A program made the translations under genes and the position numbers. From JAXLYE01 sp046351595 (GTDB taxonomy: Bacteria; Myxococcota_A; Polyangia; Palsa-1104; JAEUJZ01), in assembly GCA_046351595.1 (NCBI GenBank), contig JAXLYE010000001.1, positions 372,001-436,000 of the forward strand: DNA of 64,000 nucleotides. The letters are read 5' to 3'. The notes below the pieces were generated by a model. That model had not been told where the DNA came from. It was given only the letters and a program-made list of their open reading frames with translations, and made no database searches. Positions 1-14,617 of the stretch are shown piece after piece. Each line of letters begins with the position of its first letter. Position 1 is the first letter of the stretch.

Positions 1-1
1 G

Positions 2-526
2 CACCTCAACCTCGGGCTGCTGCTGTACGACGCCAAGCGCTACGACGAGGCGGTGGCCGAGCTGACCGCGGCGATGCAGCTCGCCGAGCCGATGTACAAG
101 ACCGGCGCCACGCCCGAGGAGCGCGAGGACGGCAAGCAGATGCTGCTGACCGCGAGCTGGCGCCTGGGCCTGGTCCACATGAAGCGCGAGCAGGCGGTCG
201 AGGCGGTGAAGGCGCTGGAGCAGGCCAAGAACATCCAGGCCTCGCCCGAGGTGCTGACCGATCTCGGGATGGCGCGGCGCAAGGCCGGCGACATCAACCG
301 CGCCGAGGCCGAGTTCCGCGCCGCGCTGCAGCAGAACCCCAAGCTGCAGGCCGCGCGGCTGCACCTGGCCGCGACCCTGGCGACGACGGGCCGGTGCCCG
401 GACGCGCAGCGCGAGCTCGGCCAGCTGCTGCCGAACCCGCAGTACACCGAGACGATCAACCGCATCAAGGCGCGCTGCGACTACGACCGCGAGATGCAGA
501 AGCGCGCCGCCCCCCCGGGCAAGTAG
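2..526 (+). CDS. TPR-repeat protein, 3' part of gene (5' end outside window)
   Basis: The reading frame is open from base 2 with no stop, so the gene enters from the left edge and only its last 174 codons are visible. The visible part begins with a typical TPR helix pair (LGLLLYDAKRYDEAVAEL), and further TPR-like units follow (LGLVHMKREQAVEAVKALEQA, LGMARRKAGDINRAEAEFRAAL, LHLAATLATTGRCPDAQREL). TPR arrays act as protein-protein scaffolds; the partner cannot be read here. The protein ends in a short basic, proline-rich tail. The gene converges on the dehydrogenase gene with a gap of about 10 bases and no obvious terminator. Confidence 0.8.
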   Translation, partial: HLNLGLLLYDAKRYDEAVAELTAAMQLAEPMYKTGATPEEREDGKQMLLTASWRLGLVHMKREQAVEAVKALEQAKNIQASPEVLTDLGMARRKAGDINRAEAEFRAALQQNPKLQAARLHLAATLATTGRCPDAQRELGQLLPNPQYTETINRIKARCDYDREMQKRAAPPGK

Positions 527-536
527 CCGTCCTTCG

Positions 537-2129
<1,593 letters not shown>

Positions 2130-2318
2130 CGGGGCCTCCATCTGTATCCCTCTATCTCCTATGAGGTAGGAAGTGGCAGAGGGCGGCGAGTATAGCGCCC
2201 TGGCTGGGGGGCGGCGCGAGCCCGCGCGCGGACATCGGCCAGGCCCCCGGTGGCGCCGCTTCACGGCTTTTTCCCGTCGGAGATCGAAAAAAGATCGTGG
2301 TTGCTTCAAGGATCCCTA

Positions 2319-2346
2319 TTGACCCGAAAGAACGGATCCGTAGAGT
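2319..2346 (+). promoter_or_regulatory. rRNA operon promoter P1 (predicted)
   Basis: TTGACC at 2319-2324 and TAGAGT at 2341-2346 are separated by 16 bases, on the rRNA strand about 470 bases before mature 16S. It lies outside the repeat that carries the other three promoters. Confidence 0.5.
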
Positions 2347-2461
2347 AAGGCCCCTGTTGCGACGGCGCGGCAACGCGAAAGCGGTGACGCGGCGGAAGAC
2401 CCGAGGGTTTCCACAAAATCCCAAAGGTTCTTCGGTAGAAAACGACGCAGCAAAAAAAGGG

Positions 2462-2490
2462 TTGACGCCGAAAGCGAAAGCAAGTAGAAG
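2462..2490 (+). promoter_or_regulatory. rRNA operon promoter P2
   Basis: TTGACG at 2462-2467, 17-base spacer, TAGAAG at 2485-2490, preceded by seven A residues. Identical hexamers and spacer recur in P3 and P4. Confidence 0.75.
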
Positions 2491-2553
2491 TCTCCCTCCT
2501 GCAGCGGCGGTCTGAAGCGGTTCCCGCAAAAACGACGCAGCAGAAAAAAAGGG

Positions 2554-2582
2554 TTGACGCCGAAAGCGAAAGCAAGTAGAAG
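2554..2582 (+). promoter_or_regulatory. rRNA operon promoter P3
   Basis: TTGACG at 2554-2559, 17-base spacer, TAGAAG at 2577-2582, preceded by an A-tract. The spacer is identical to that of P2. Confidence 0.75.
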
Positions 2583-2653
2583 TCTCCCTCCTGCAGCGGC
2601 GGTCTGAAGCGGTTCCCGCGAAAACGACGCAGCAGAAAAAATCAAAAAAAGGG

Positions 2654-2682
2654 TTGACGCCGAAAGCGAAAGCAAGTAGAAG
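2654..2682 (+). promoter_or_regulatory. rRNA operon promoter P4 (16S-proximal)
   Basis: TTGACG at 2654-2659, 17-base spacer, TAGAAG at 2677-2682, with the longest upstream A-rich stretch (2635-2650). Downstream, a GGC-GAAA-GCC mini-hairpin near 2698-2710 and a boxA-like CCTTGAAAACTGAAT run near 2728 could serve rRNA antitermination. Confidence 0.75.
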
Positions 2683-2730
2683 TCTCCCTCCTGAAACGGC
2701 GAAAGCCGCCAGGTTTCAAAATCGGTCCTT

Positions 2731-2766
2731 GAAAACTGAATAGCGGGGAAATGAGAGAGTAAGGGG
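2731..2766 (+). other. 5' arm of pre-16S processing stem
   Basis: Bases 2731-2748 and 2753-2766 are complementary to 4378-4413, just beyond the 16S 3' end, with few mismatches. In many bacteria such flanking complementarity forms the double-stranded stem cut by RNase III to release pre-16S. Confidence 0.75.
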
Positions 2767-2815
2767 TAACAAGTACAACCCCCTATCGAATCCCTGATTC
2801 GACAGGGTCTTCTCT

Positions 2816-7585
<4,770 letters not shown>

Positions 7586-7678
7586 CGATTTCTTCTTCTT
7601 CTGAAGACCAAGGTCCGGTGCACTACCCCAAGCGTTTTGCAGTGCTCATCTTCTTCCTCGCAGCTTACACGCCAGTTT
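7586..7678 (+). other. 23S-5S spacer, 3' arms of the long 23S processing stem
   Basis: Almost the whole spacer is complementary to the 16S-23S spacer in three nested blocks (7601-7614, 7622-7645, 7657-7676). The pairing brings the 5' end of pre-23S next to the 5' end of 5S, which implies coupled maturation. Confidence 0.7.
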
Positions 7679-7796
7679 CTTGGTAGCCATGCCGGAGGGG
7701 TTACACCCGATCCCATCCCGAACTCGGTCGTTAAGACCTCCAGGGCCGATGGTACTGCAGGGGATACTCTGTGGGAGAGTAGGTCGCTGCCAGGAA
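7679..7796 (+). rRNA. rrf: 5S ribosomal RNA
   Basis: About 118 bases with the conserved CCGATCCCATCCCGAACTCG core and the pairing ends TGGTAGC/GCTGCCA. It lies about 95 bases after 23S and directly before the operon terminator. Confidence 0.95.
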
Positions 7797-7805
7797 TTTT
7801 CTCCT

Positions 7806-7846
7806 AGCCCCTCAAGGCTTCCCCCTTGAGGGGCTTTTTCTTTTTC
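7806..7846 (+). terminator. intrinsic terminator of the rRNA operon
   Basis: A perfect 12-bp stem, AGCCCCTCAAGG (7806-7817) with CCTTGAGGGGCT (7824-7835), six-base loop, followed by TTTTTCTTTTTC. Confidence 0.95.
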
Positions 7847-8163
7847 AACTCTCCCCTCTCCGTACGCTCTTCTCTCGCTCTTCCCCGCGCTCCTTGCTCC
7901 TCCCGTCCGAGCGCTCGTTTCCGGGCGCTCCTTGCTGTGCACGCCGTTCGGTCGCGCTCCTCCCACGCGGTGCGCGGTTCGCCGTTCGTTCCCTTGGCCC
8001 CATCTCCCGACTCCTCCCCCGCTCCAACACCTGAGAGAATTTCGAGCTCGGGCCGCCTGTGCTGCCGCTGCAACGGGCCGTCTTGATTGGCTTTGGGCGC
8101 GTTCGGGCTTCGCTGTGCCTTCCGCTTCTGCGAGAGGGCGCGGTCTGCTATAGGATGCAGACC
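7847..8163. other. intergenic region between rRNA operon and dehydrogenase gene
   Basis: About 315 bases, pyrimidine-rich in the first half on the plus strand. No convincing coding frame, tRNA or riboswitch is seen. A TATAGG at 8149-8154 could be a -10 element for the downstream gene, but no good -35 is paired with it. Confidence 0.5.
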
Positions 8164-9471
8164 ATGCAGGGCACGACGCTCCTCGAAAAGATCAAGCAGC
8201 ACACGGCGAAGGTCACAGTCATCGGGCTCGGCTATGTCGGCCTGCCCCTCCTCGTCGAGATCGCGCGCGCGGGCTTCCACGTCACGGGCTACGACAAGAA
8301 CGCCGAGCGGGCCGACGCCGTCCGCAAGGGCATCTCGTACATCAAGGACGTGCCGGACGAGGCGCTGCGCGAGCTGTGTGAGCTCGGTCGCGTCGACGCC
8401 ACCGCCGATCCCGAGTGCCTGCGCAGCGCCGATGTGGTCGTGATCTGCGTGCCGACGCCGCTCAACAAGTCGCGCAGCCCCGACAACAGCTACATCGTGA
8501 CGGCGGCCGAGGATCTCTTGCCGCGCCTGCACCGCGACATGCTGATCGTGCTGGAGTCGACGACCTTCCCCGGCTTCACCCGCGAGGTGCTGCTGCCCCG
8601 CCTGAGCGAGTCGGGCCTCGAGGTCGGCGAGGACTTCTTCCTCTGCTTCTCGCCCGAGCGCGTCGACCCCGGCAACCAGCGCTTCCAGACCAAGAACACG
8701 CCCAAGGTCGTCGGCGGCACTACGCCGAAGTGCCTGGAGGCGATCCAGGCCCTGTACGGCGAGGTCATGGAGCGCCTAGTCCCGGTTTCGTCGACGGACG
8801 CGGCCGAGATGGTGAAGCTGCTTGAGAACACCTTCCGCGCCGTGAACATCGGCCTCGTCAACGAGGTCGCCATCATGTGCCAGAAGCTCGGCCTGGACAC
8901 CTGGGAGGTGATCGACGCCGCGGCGACCAAGCCGTTCGGCTTCATGCCCTTCTACCCCGGCCCCGGCCTCGGCGGGCACTGCATCCCGGTCGACCCGCTG
9001 TACCTGTCGTGGAAGCTGCGCACGCTCAAGTACGAGGCGCGCTTCATCGACCTGGCCGACCAGATCAACACCGGCATGCCCGAGGTCGTGGTCGGCCGCG
9101 TGCAGGACGCGCTCAACGATCGCGGCCTCGCGGTGCGCGGCGCCCGCATCCTCGTCCTCGGCGTCGCCTACAAGCGCGACATCGACGACGTGCGCGAGTC
9201 CCCGGCCCTCGACGTCATCGAGCTGCTGCACAGCAAGGGCGCGCACGTGACCTACCACGACCCCTACGTGCCGTCGGTGCGCATCGGCGATCACAGGATC
9301 GACTCGGTGCCGCTCAAGGAGCTGTCGCAGCACGAGGCGATCGTCATCCTGACCGACCACAGCTGCATCGACTACCAGGCCATCGTGCGCGAGGCGCGCC
9401 TGGTCATCGACACGCGCAACGCGACGCGCGCCGTCCGCGAGCACGCCAAGGCGCCGATCGTGCGCCTGTAG
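8164..9471 (+). CDS. UDP-N-acetylglucosamine 6-dehydrogenase (WbpA/WecC-type nucleotide-sugar dehydrogenase)
   Basis: About 435 residues of the UDP-glucose/GDP-mannose dehydrogenase family. These NAD-dependent enzymes carry out a two-step oxidation of a nucleotide sugar C6 alcohol to the acid, feeding surface polysaccharide or lipopolysaccharide synthesis. N-terminal Rossmann motif GLGYVGLP begins near residue 20, the central domain holds FSPERVDPGN, and catalytic Cys273 lies in GLGGHCIPVDP; the C-terminal UDP-binding domain carries GVAYKRDIDDVRESPA. The sequence resembles WbpA/WecC (UDP-GlcNAc or UDP-ManNAc) more than Ugd. Start 8164 was chosen for AGGA eight bases upstream; ATG 8155 is possible. 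No other sugar-nucleotide genes adjoin. Confidence 0.9.
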   Translation: MQGTTLLEKIKQHTAKVTVIGLGYVGLPLLVEIARAGFHVTGYDKNAERADAVRKGISYIKDVPDEALRELCELGRVDATADPECLRSADVVVICVPTPLNKSRSPDNSYIVTAAEDLLPRLHRDMLIVLESTTFPGFTREVLLPRLSESGLEVGEDFFLCFSPERVDPGNQRFQTKNTPKVVGGTTPKCLEAIQALYGEVMERLVPVSSTDAAEMVKLLENTFRAVNIGLVNEVAIMCQKLGLDTWEVIDAAATKPFGFMPFYPGPGLGGHCIPVDPLYLSWKLRTLKYEARFIDLADQINTGMPEVVVGRVQDALNDRGLAVRGARILVLGVAYKRDIDDVRESPALDVIELLHSKGAHVTYHDPYVPSVRIGDHRIDSVPLKELSQHEAIVILTDHSCIDYQAIVREARLVIDTRNATRAVREHAKAPIVRL

Positions 9472-9492
9472 CCCGTCGAGAGCCGGCCCCAC

Positions 9493-9807
9493 ATGCAGCT
9501 CGGCGTCCTCATCGCCACCGCGCCCGACGAAGGTGACCTGCCCAGCCTGCAGGCGCTCATGCAGGAGGCACTGCAGAAGGGATACGACGTCGATCTGTTC
9601 CTGATGGACGAGGGCGTGCGCTACGCGACCGATGCCAACCTCGCGGTCTGGGTCGCGACCGGCATCGACGTGATGCTGTGCGCCCACGACGCCGAGGCGC
9701 GCGGCGTCGACCTGCGCCTGGCCACCGCGCGCGGCGTCCTGCTCGGCACCCAGCGCGATCACGCCTTCCTGCTGCGGCGCAGCGACCGCTTCTACTCCTT
9801 CACCTGA
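9493..9807 (+). CDS. DsrE/TusD-like sulfur-relay protein
   Basis: 104 residues with the DsrE/DsrF-like alpha/beta fold pattern: an N-terminal strand (MQLGVLIATAP), a helix, a strand with VDLFLMDEGV, and Cys63 in MLCAHDAEARG at the position where TusD/DsrE carry the persulfide-accepting cysteine, followed by R-G-V. Family members pass sulfane sulfur between partner proteins in the cytoplasm. First of three small genes (with 9839-10153 and 10164-10409) that look like a sulfur-relay unit. No DsrAB, DsrC or TusE gene is in the window, so the terminal acceptor is unknown. Confidence 0.7.
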   Translation: MQLGVLIATAPDEGDLPSLQALMQEALQKGYDVDLFLMDEGVRYATDANLAVWVATGIDVMLCAHDAEARGVDLRLATARGVLLGTQRDHAFLLRRSDRFYSFT

Positions 9808-9838
9808 GCCGGCCCCCGAGCCCGACCCGAGCCTGCGC

Positions 9839-10153
9839 ATGCACGCCCCGCTCACTCCGCACACCGCTTCGCCTCGCCACATCGTGGTGCTGCTGCGCCG
9901 TCCGCCCGACCACCCGCGCACCGCGCAGGGGCTGCGCGCGACGGTCGGCTACGTGCTGGCGGATCTGCGGATCACGCTGGTGCTGTGCGGCCCGGCGGCG
10001 GCGCTGCTCGGCGAGCAGCCGCGGACGCCCGAGCTGGTGCCGCTCCTGCGCCACCTCTCGACGCTGCGCGCGCTCGGGCACCGCGTCACCAGCGAGGCCG
10101 AGGTCGACGTGTGCGAGCTGCTGGCGCGGGCGGACGCCGCGGTTTCGTGGTAG
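9839..10153 (+). CDS. DsrE/F-like small protein, second subunit of sulfur-relay cluster
   Basis: 104 residues. The core (HIVVLLRRPPDHPRTAQGLRA, then LADLRITLVLCGPAAALL) follows the DsrE/F-like beta-alpha-beta order, and the C-terminal part (CELLARADAAVSW) resembles TusC/DsrF-like tails. Cys50 and Cys92 are present; which one, if any, carries persulfide is uncertain. It lies 31 bases after the preceding DsrE-like gene and 10 bases before the TusA-like gene, so co-transcription is likely. The ribosome binding site is weak. The family call is by fold pattern and context, less secure than that of its neighbours. Confidence 0.55.
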   Translation: MHAPLTPHTASPRHIVVLLRRPPDHPRTAQGLRATVGYVLADLRITLVLCGPAAALLGEQPRTPELVPLLRHLSTLRALGHRVTSEAEVDVCELLARADAAVSW

Positions 10154-10163
10154 GAGCCCGGCC

Positions 10164-10409
10164 ATGAAGCCCGCGAGGCTCGATCTGCGCGGCGAGGTCT
10201 GCCCCTACACCTTCGTGCGCACCAAGCTGGCCCTTGAAGACCTCGAAGACGGCGACGAGCTGACGCTGCTGTTCGATCACTGCCCGGCCTTCGAGAGCGT
10301 GCCGCGCGCCCTGCGCGAAGACGGCCACGAGGTCCTGCGCATCGAGTACGACGGCCCCGACGACTGCCGCACCTGCGCCGTCACGGCAAAGAAGCGCGCG
10401 ACGCCCTGA
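10164..10409 (+). CDS. TusA/SirA-like sulfur carrier protein
   Basis: 81 residues. LDLRGEVCPYTFVRTKLALE matches the N-terminal TusA motif, with Cys13 as the expected persulfide-bearing residue. The usual CPxP reads CPYT, so the second proline is missing. TusA proteins accept sulfur from cysteine desulfurase or rhodanese and hand it to DsrE-type complexes. A second cysteine pair (CRTC near the C terminus) is unusual. GGAG lies upstream of the ATG. A rhodanese gene (21275-22129) elsewhere in the window is a conceivable sulfur donor, by inference only. Confidence 0.8.
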   Translation: MKPARLDLRGEVCPYTFVRTKLALEDLEDGDELTLLFDHCPAFESVPRALREDGHEVLRIEYDGPDDCRTCAVTAKKRATP

Positions 10410-10482
10410 CCCCCCTGCCCTGCCGGCCCGCCCCGATCAGTCCATCCCGGCTCGGGCCAGCCCCGGATCAGTCGAGCCCCGG

Positions 10483-11226
10483 TCAGTCCAGCGAGAAGCT
10501 GCTCTGCACCACCGCCATGATGTCCTTCTCCAGCGACGCGGTGTCGTTCACGCCGGTGTCCGATATCTCGCTGGCGTCGGCGGCGTTGACCTGCATGACG
10601 CCCATGCGCGCCGACCGCAGCTTGCCGATGCGGCTGCCGGTGCTCGCCGCGATCTGCTCCGCGCGCACCTTGGCGTCCTTGGCCGCCTCGGCCAGCATCT
10701 GGATCTTGAGCTCCCCGAGCTTGGTGTAAAGGTACTGCGGCTCCGCGGACTCGAGCAGGATGCCGTCGTTGATCAGCTCCGTCGCCTCGCGCGCGATCTT
10801 CTCGATCTTGTCCACCGCGCCCGAGCGGATCTCGACGGTCTGCTCGAGCTCGTAGGACAGGATCACGTTCGGCAGCTCGCGCCCCTCCTTGTCGCGGCCC
10901 AGCACCTTTTGCGTGCTCACCGACGACACGATGATCTCAGACGGCGGCACGCCCTTCTTCTGCAGGTACGCGGTCACCTGCGGCACCTGCCGCGCGAGCT
11001 GCTTGTACGCGGTCGCGACGTCGGGCGCGCGCTGCGTCACGATCGAGCGCCAGATCACCAGATCCGAGCGCAGCCGCCGCTTCGCCGAGCCGGTCACGGT
11101 GATCGTCTGATCCTGGCTCTTGATCGCGACGAGCCCCTCCGTCACGACCCGCGCCGAGCCGATCATTCCGACGCTGAGACCGACGCTGAGCGCCAGCCCG
11201 CCGAGCAGCATCGCCGTCCTGTCCAT
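10483..11226 (-). CDS. SIMPL-domain (DUF541) periplasmic protein
   Basis: 247 residues: an N-terminal hydrophobic segment (LLGGLALSVGLSVGMIG) serving as signal peptide or anchor, then a DUF541/SIMPL domain with ITVTGSAKRRLRSDLVIW, a typical family opening. It is related to E. coli YggE and the BP26 family, which are exported proteins linked to oxidative stress; the molecular role is not established. GGGAG lies upstream of ATG 11226. It follows the glycosyltransferase gene with a 65-base gap on the same strand and may share its transcript. The 3' neighbour is the convergent TusA-like gene. Confidence 0.85.
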   Translation of the reverse strand: MDRTAMLLGGLALSVGLSVGMIGSARVVTEGLVAIKSQDQTITVTGSAKRRLRSDLVIWRSIVTQRAPDVATAYKQLARQVPQVTAYLQKKGVPPSEIIVSSVSTQKVLGRDKEGRELPNVILSYELEQTVEIRSGAVDKIEKIAREATELINDGILLESAEPQYLYTKLGELKIQMLAEAAKDAKVRAEQIAASTGSRIGKLRSARMGVMQVNAADASEISDTGVNDTASLEKDIMAVVQSSFSLD

Positions 11227-11290
11227 CTCTGCTCCCTGTCCTGGTTCGTGTTCGCGGTGGCGAGCGGCGTGCGCGCAGCTCGCGGCGCCA

Positions 11291-12403
11291 TTAGAGGACA
11301 AGACGCAGGAAGAAGTCGCGTGCGAAGTGCAGGAAGCGCTCGGTCGAGAACTGCTCGGCCACACGCCGCGCGCCCGCCTCGCCCAGCCGCAGCCGCAGCG
11401 CCGGCTCGGAGAGCCGCACGAGCCCGTCCCGCACCGCGTGCACCGACGGCACCACCGCCAGCCCGGTGACGCCGTCGAGCACGACCTCGGGCGCGCCGCC
11501 GACCTGCGCGCACAGGCACGGCTTGCCGTAGGCCATGGCCTCCAGGTACGCGATGCCGAAGCCCTCGCCGCTCGAGGGCAGCGCGAACACGTCGCAGCGC
11601 CGCAGCTCGAGGTCCCGCTCGGCGTCGGCGAGCGCGCCGAGGAAGCGCACCCGATCCGCGACCCCGAGGCGCCGCGCCCGCTCCTTGAGCGGCCCGATCG
11701 CGTCCCCCTCGCCGACGACGGTGTAGTGGACCTCGGGCAGGCCGGCGAGCGCCTCGATCACGAGGTCTACGCCCTTGGGCTCGGCCGGGTGCAGGCGCGT
11801 CACGCTGAGCACACGCAGCGGCCGATCGCTGTCACGCTCCGCGGGCGCGGGCTCGTGGCGGAGCTGCTGCGCGCGCGCGGCGGTCGCCTCGTCGAGCGCG
11901 TTGATGACCCGCACAAGGTGCGCCGGCTGCACGCCCTGGACCTGCGCGACCGCGCCCCGCGTGTGCTCGCTGACGCAGGCCACCGCCGTCGCTCGGCGCA
12001 GCGCCAGGCGGCGCGACCACGGCAGCTTGTGCCACACCTCGGTGCCGTGCGCGACGACGCCGAAGCGCGGCGCCAGCAGCCCGAGCGGCGCCAGGTTGAC
12101 GTGGCCGCAGATCGTCGCCGCGTGGCCGCGCGCCTGCAGCAGCGCGTGCGCGACGAGCTCGGCCCGCTGCCCGCCGCACGGGCGGTACCAGCCCGGGGCG
12201 AGCGCCGCGGCCGCGAGCGACTCTTCGAACTTCGCCGGCAGGGCCGGCTCGCGCCGCGGCCCTGACTGGGGATCGGTCAGCGCCACCACCATGAGCCGCT
12301 CCTCCCGCTCGGCGCAGAAGGACGCGGCCGCGCGCACCAGCAGCCGGTTGAACGCCGGGATCCCGCCCGTCGCGCCCCACAGGCTGCTAAGGAGCAGCAG
12401 CAT
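11291..12403 (-). CDS. family 4-type glycosyltransferase
   Basis: 370 residues with the GT-B two-domain layout. N-terminal acceptor domain: GATGGIPAFNRLLVRAAA, a Gly-rich loop as in GT4 enzymes. The C-terminal donor domain holds LRVLSVTRLHPAEPKGVDLVIEA and PSSGEGFGIAYLEAMAYGKP, the E-x7-E region that binds the nucleotide-sugar. It should add a sugar to a lipid or glycan; the specific acceptor cannot be told. GGAG lies six bases before the ATG, which is 15 bases after the TRAP permease stop, so the pair are probably co-transcribed. The functional link with the transporter is unknown. Confidence 0.9.
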   Translation of the reverse strand: MLLLLSSLWGATGGIPAFNRLLVRAAASFCAEREERLMVVALTDPQSGPRREPALPAKFEESLAAAALAPGWYRPCGGQRAELVAHALLQARGHAATICGHVNLAPLGLLAPRFGVVAHGTEVWHKLPWSRRLALRRATAVACVSEHTRGAVAQVQGVQPAHLVRVINALDEATAARAQQLRHEPAPAERDSDRPLRVLSVTRLHPAEPKGVDLVIEALAGLPEVHYTVVGEGDAIGPLKERARRLGVADRVRFLGALADAERDLELRRCDVFALPSSGEGFGIAYLEAMAYGKPCLCAQVGGAPEVVLDGVTGLAVVPSVHAVRDGLVRLSEPALRLRLGEAGARRVAEQFSTERFLHFARDFFLRLVL

Positions 12404-12418
12404 CGCGGGCTCCGCCGG

Positions 12419-14617
12419 CTACTGCTTGCCGAACAGCCGCAGCAGGCCCAGCGTCACCCCTTCGACGTACGTGATGAACAGGACGCCGATGGACATGATG
12501 AGCAGGAACGGCAGCGCCTGCCGATATAAGACCGGCAGCGGCTTGTGGAAGCGTGTCGCCGACAGGAACAGGTTCAGGCCCATCGGCGGGCACAGGAACC
12601 CGAGCTCGAGGTTGGCCAGGAAGATGACGCCCAGGTGCACGGGGTGGATGTGGAACGCCTCGCCCAGCGGCGCCACCAGCGGCACGAGCACCACGATGGC
12701 CGAGTAGATCTCGAGCACGCTGCCGAGGACGAGCAGCAGCCCGTTGAGCACCAGCAGGAACACCCAGCGCGACTCGATGTGCAGCTTGACCCAGTCGAGC
12801 AGCTTGGTCGGCACCTCGACGACGACGAGGTAGTTGGTCAGGCCCATGGCGACGCCGAGCAGCACCACAACGGCGCCGACCAGCGCCGCCGCGTGCACCA
12901 GCGCCCCGGGCAGCTGACGCGTCGGGTGGATGTCGCGGAAGACCAAAAGCTCGACCGCCAGCGCGTACGCCGCACCGAGCGCCGCAGCCTCGACGACGGT
13001 CGCCAGGCCGAGCATGAACGGCAGCATCACGACCAGCGGCAGGATGAGATCGAGCTTGGCCGCCCACAGCGCCGAGCGCGCCTCCTTCCACTCGAACGGC
13101 TGGCGCGGCGCGTTCGCCCGCCGGCCCTGCCAGACGCCGTAGAGGCTGACCAGCACCACCAGGAACAGGCCCGGCAAGAGGCCGCCGATGTAGAGCTGAT
13201 CGACCGCCACCGCGATGCCCGAGCCCGGCGCGCTCGCCGACACCGAGTACAGCAGCACCGGCAGGCTGGGCGGGAACAGGAGCCCGAGGCTGCCCGCCGC
13301 GGTGACCAGGCCGAGCGAGAAGCCCGACGGGTAGCGGTCCTTCACCAGCATCGGGTAGACCAGGCCGCCGAGCGCCAGGATGGTGACGCCCGAGGCGCCG
13401 GTGAATGTCGTGAACGCGGCGCAGACGAAGACCACCATCACCGCGACGCCGCCCGGCATCCAGCCGAACACGCTCTTGTAGGCACGCACCAGGCGCTGCG
13501 ACGAGCGCCCTGCCGCCAGCACGTAGCCCGCGATGGTCAAAAGCGGGATGGCCGGCAGCGACGGGTTGGCGACGAGGCGGAAGGTCTCGGTCGGCAGCGA
13601 CGCGACCGGGCTGTCCGAGGCGAAGAACAGCACGATGGCCATGCCCGCCATGATCACGAACACCGGCGTGCCCAGCATGAACGCGAAGCCGAGCACCACG
13701 AGCCCGATGTTGCGGATCGCGTTGCGCCAGTTGTCGAGGCGGCCGATCACCCGCTGGATGCGATCGGACTGGTCGTAGCGGAAGCCGATGTACAGCGCCA
13801 CCACCGCCACGACCGCCGTCAGCCCGAGCAGCACGAAGCGCCGCAGCTTCTGCTTCGGCGTCAGCACCACGAAGCCCGAGGCGTTCGGATCCGGCACGTG
13901 CCCGCCGTGCGCGTTCGGGTCGGTGGCGCGCCACACCACGCGCACCGCGATGAACGCGAACGCCAGCGGCATCACCGCCTCGAAGATCCACTTGGGCACG
14001 CCGCCGGGCAGCTTGTCGTCGGCGCCCATGGCGATGTTGGCCGTGACCATGCGCGCGCCGGCGTAGACCAAAAGGATCGAGACCGAGGTGAACACGACGG
14101 CGCTGAAGCCCTCGAACGTCTTGCGCAGCGGACCGCGCTCCATGAAGTTCGTGGTCGCCAGGCCCAGGTGCTTGCCGCCCGCCGCCGCCAGCACGGCGCC
14201 GAGGAAGCCGATGAGCAGCGTCCCGATCTGCGCGTAGACCGAGCACCACGAGATGTCGCTCGGCAAGAACCAGCCGAGCGCGCTCCCGAGCGCGTGCGAG
14301 ACCGACGCCAGCACCGTCGTCTCCTTCAGCGCGTCGGCGACGCGGCGCAGGCTCGCGAGCACCGGCAGCAGGACGATGCCGAGCGCGATCAGCGTCGTCA
14401 GGATCGCCTCGAGGCGGCCGCCGGGCGGCGGGCCCTCGCCGGTCCCGTCGAGCGCTCCGACGGCGCCGCTGGCCATCGCCGCCGCGGCGGCGTCCATCTC
14501 TTGGTCTTTCTCGTCGGTGGCTGAGGATTCGGAAGGACGGCCGGCGGCTCCGTCCGGGGCGCCTTCAGTCGCGCTGGGCGCTGCGGCCGCGCGCTTGTCC
14601 GGGTCGGTATCTGTCAT
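12419..14617 (-). CDS. TRAP transporter permease, fused small (Q) and large (M) subunits
   Basis: 732 residues and very hydrophobic. After a low-complexity Ala/Asp/Glu cytoplasmic head of about 65 residues, four or so membrane segments form a DctQ-like domain. A DctM-like domain of roughly 12 segments follows, with FTGASGVTILALGGLVYPML and LGLLFPPSLPVLLYS, motifs of the M subunit. TRAP carriers import organic acids with a Na+ gradient together with a periplasmic binding protein. The binding partner is encoded divergently (TatT 14902, TatP 16055). QM fusions are known in the TRAP family. The N-terminal extension is unusually long. Start at 14617 has a weak ribosome site. Confidence 0.9.
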   Translation of the reverse strand: MTDTDPDKRAAAAPSATEGAPDGAAGRPSESSATDEKDQEMDAAAAAMASGAVGALDGTGEGPPPGGRLEAILTTLIALGIVLLPVLASLRRVADALKETTVLASVSHALGSALGWFLPSDISWCSVYAQIGTLLIGFLGAVLAAAGGKHLGLATTNFMERGPLRKTFEGFSAVVFTSVSILLVYAGARMVTANIAMGADDKLPGGVPKWIFEAVMPLAFAFIAVRVVWRATDPNAHGGHVPDPNASGFVVLTPKQKLRRFVLLGLTAVVAVVALYIGFRYDQSDRIQRVIGRLDNWRNAIRNIGLVVLGFAFMLGTPVFVIMAGMAIVLFFASDSPVASLPTETFRLVANPSLPAIPLLTIAGYVLAAGRSSQRLVRAYKSVFGWMPGGVAVMVVFVCAAFTTFTGASGVTILALGGLVYPMLVKDRYPSGFSLGLVTAAGSLGLLFPPSLPVLLYSVSASAPGSGIAVAVDQLYIGGLLPGLFLVVLVSLYGVWQGRRANAPRQPFEWKEARSALWAAKLDLILPLVVMLPFMLGLATVVEAAALGAAYALAVELLVFRDIHPTRQLPGALVHAAALVGAVVVLLGVAMGLTNYLVVVEVPTKLLDWVKLHIESRWVFLLVLNGLLLVLGSVLEIYSAIVVLVPLVAPLGEAFHIHPVHLGVIFLANLELGFLCPPMGLNLFLSATRFHKPLPVLYRQALPFLLIMSIGVLFITYVEGVTLGLLRLFGKQ

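Larger units (their letters stand above)
2441..2692 (+). repeat. three tandem copies of an rRNA-promoter unit
   Basis: Three near-identical direct repeats start at about 2441, 2531 and 2623. Each holds an A-tract (UP-element-like), TTGACG, a 17-base spacer, TAGAAG and the same initial transcribed sequence. The promoter hexamers recur with spacings of 92 and 100 bases; the longer spacing comes from a short A-rich insertion before the third copy. The repeat looks like duplication of a whole promoter to raise rRNA output. Confidence 0.8.

Noticed and set aside
2297..2575. Short frames across the rRNA promoter region on both strands
   Set aside because: They translate the promoter repeats; composition and repetition show they are not genes.
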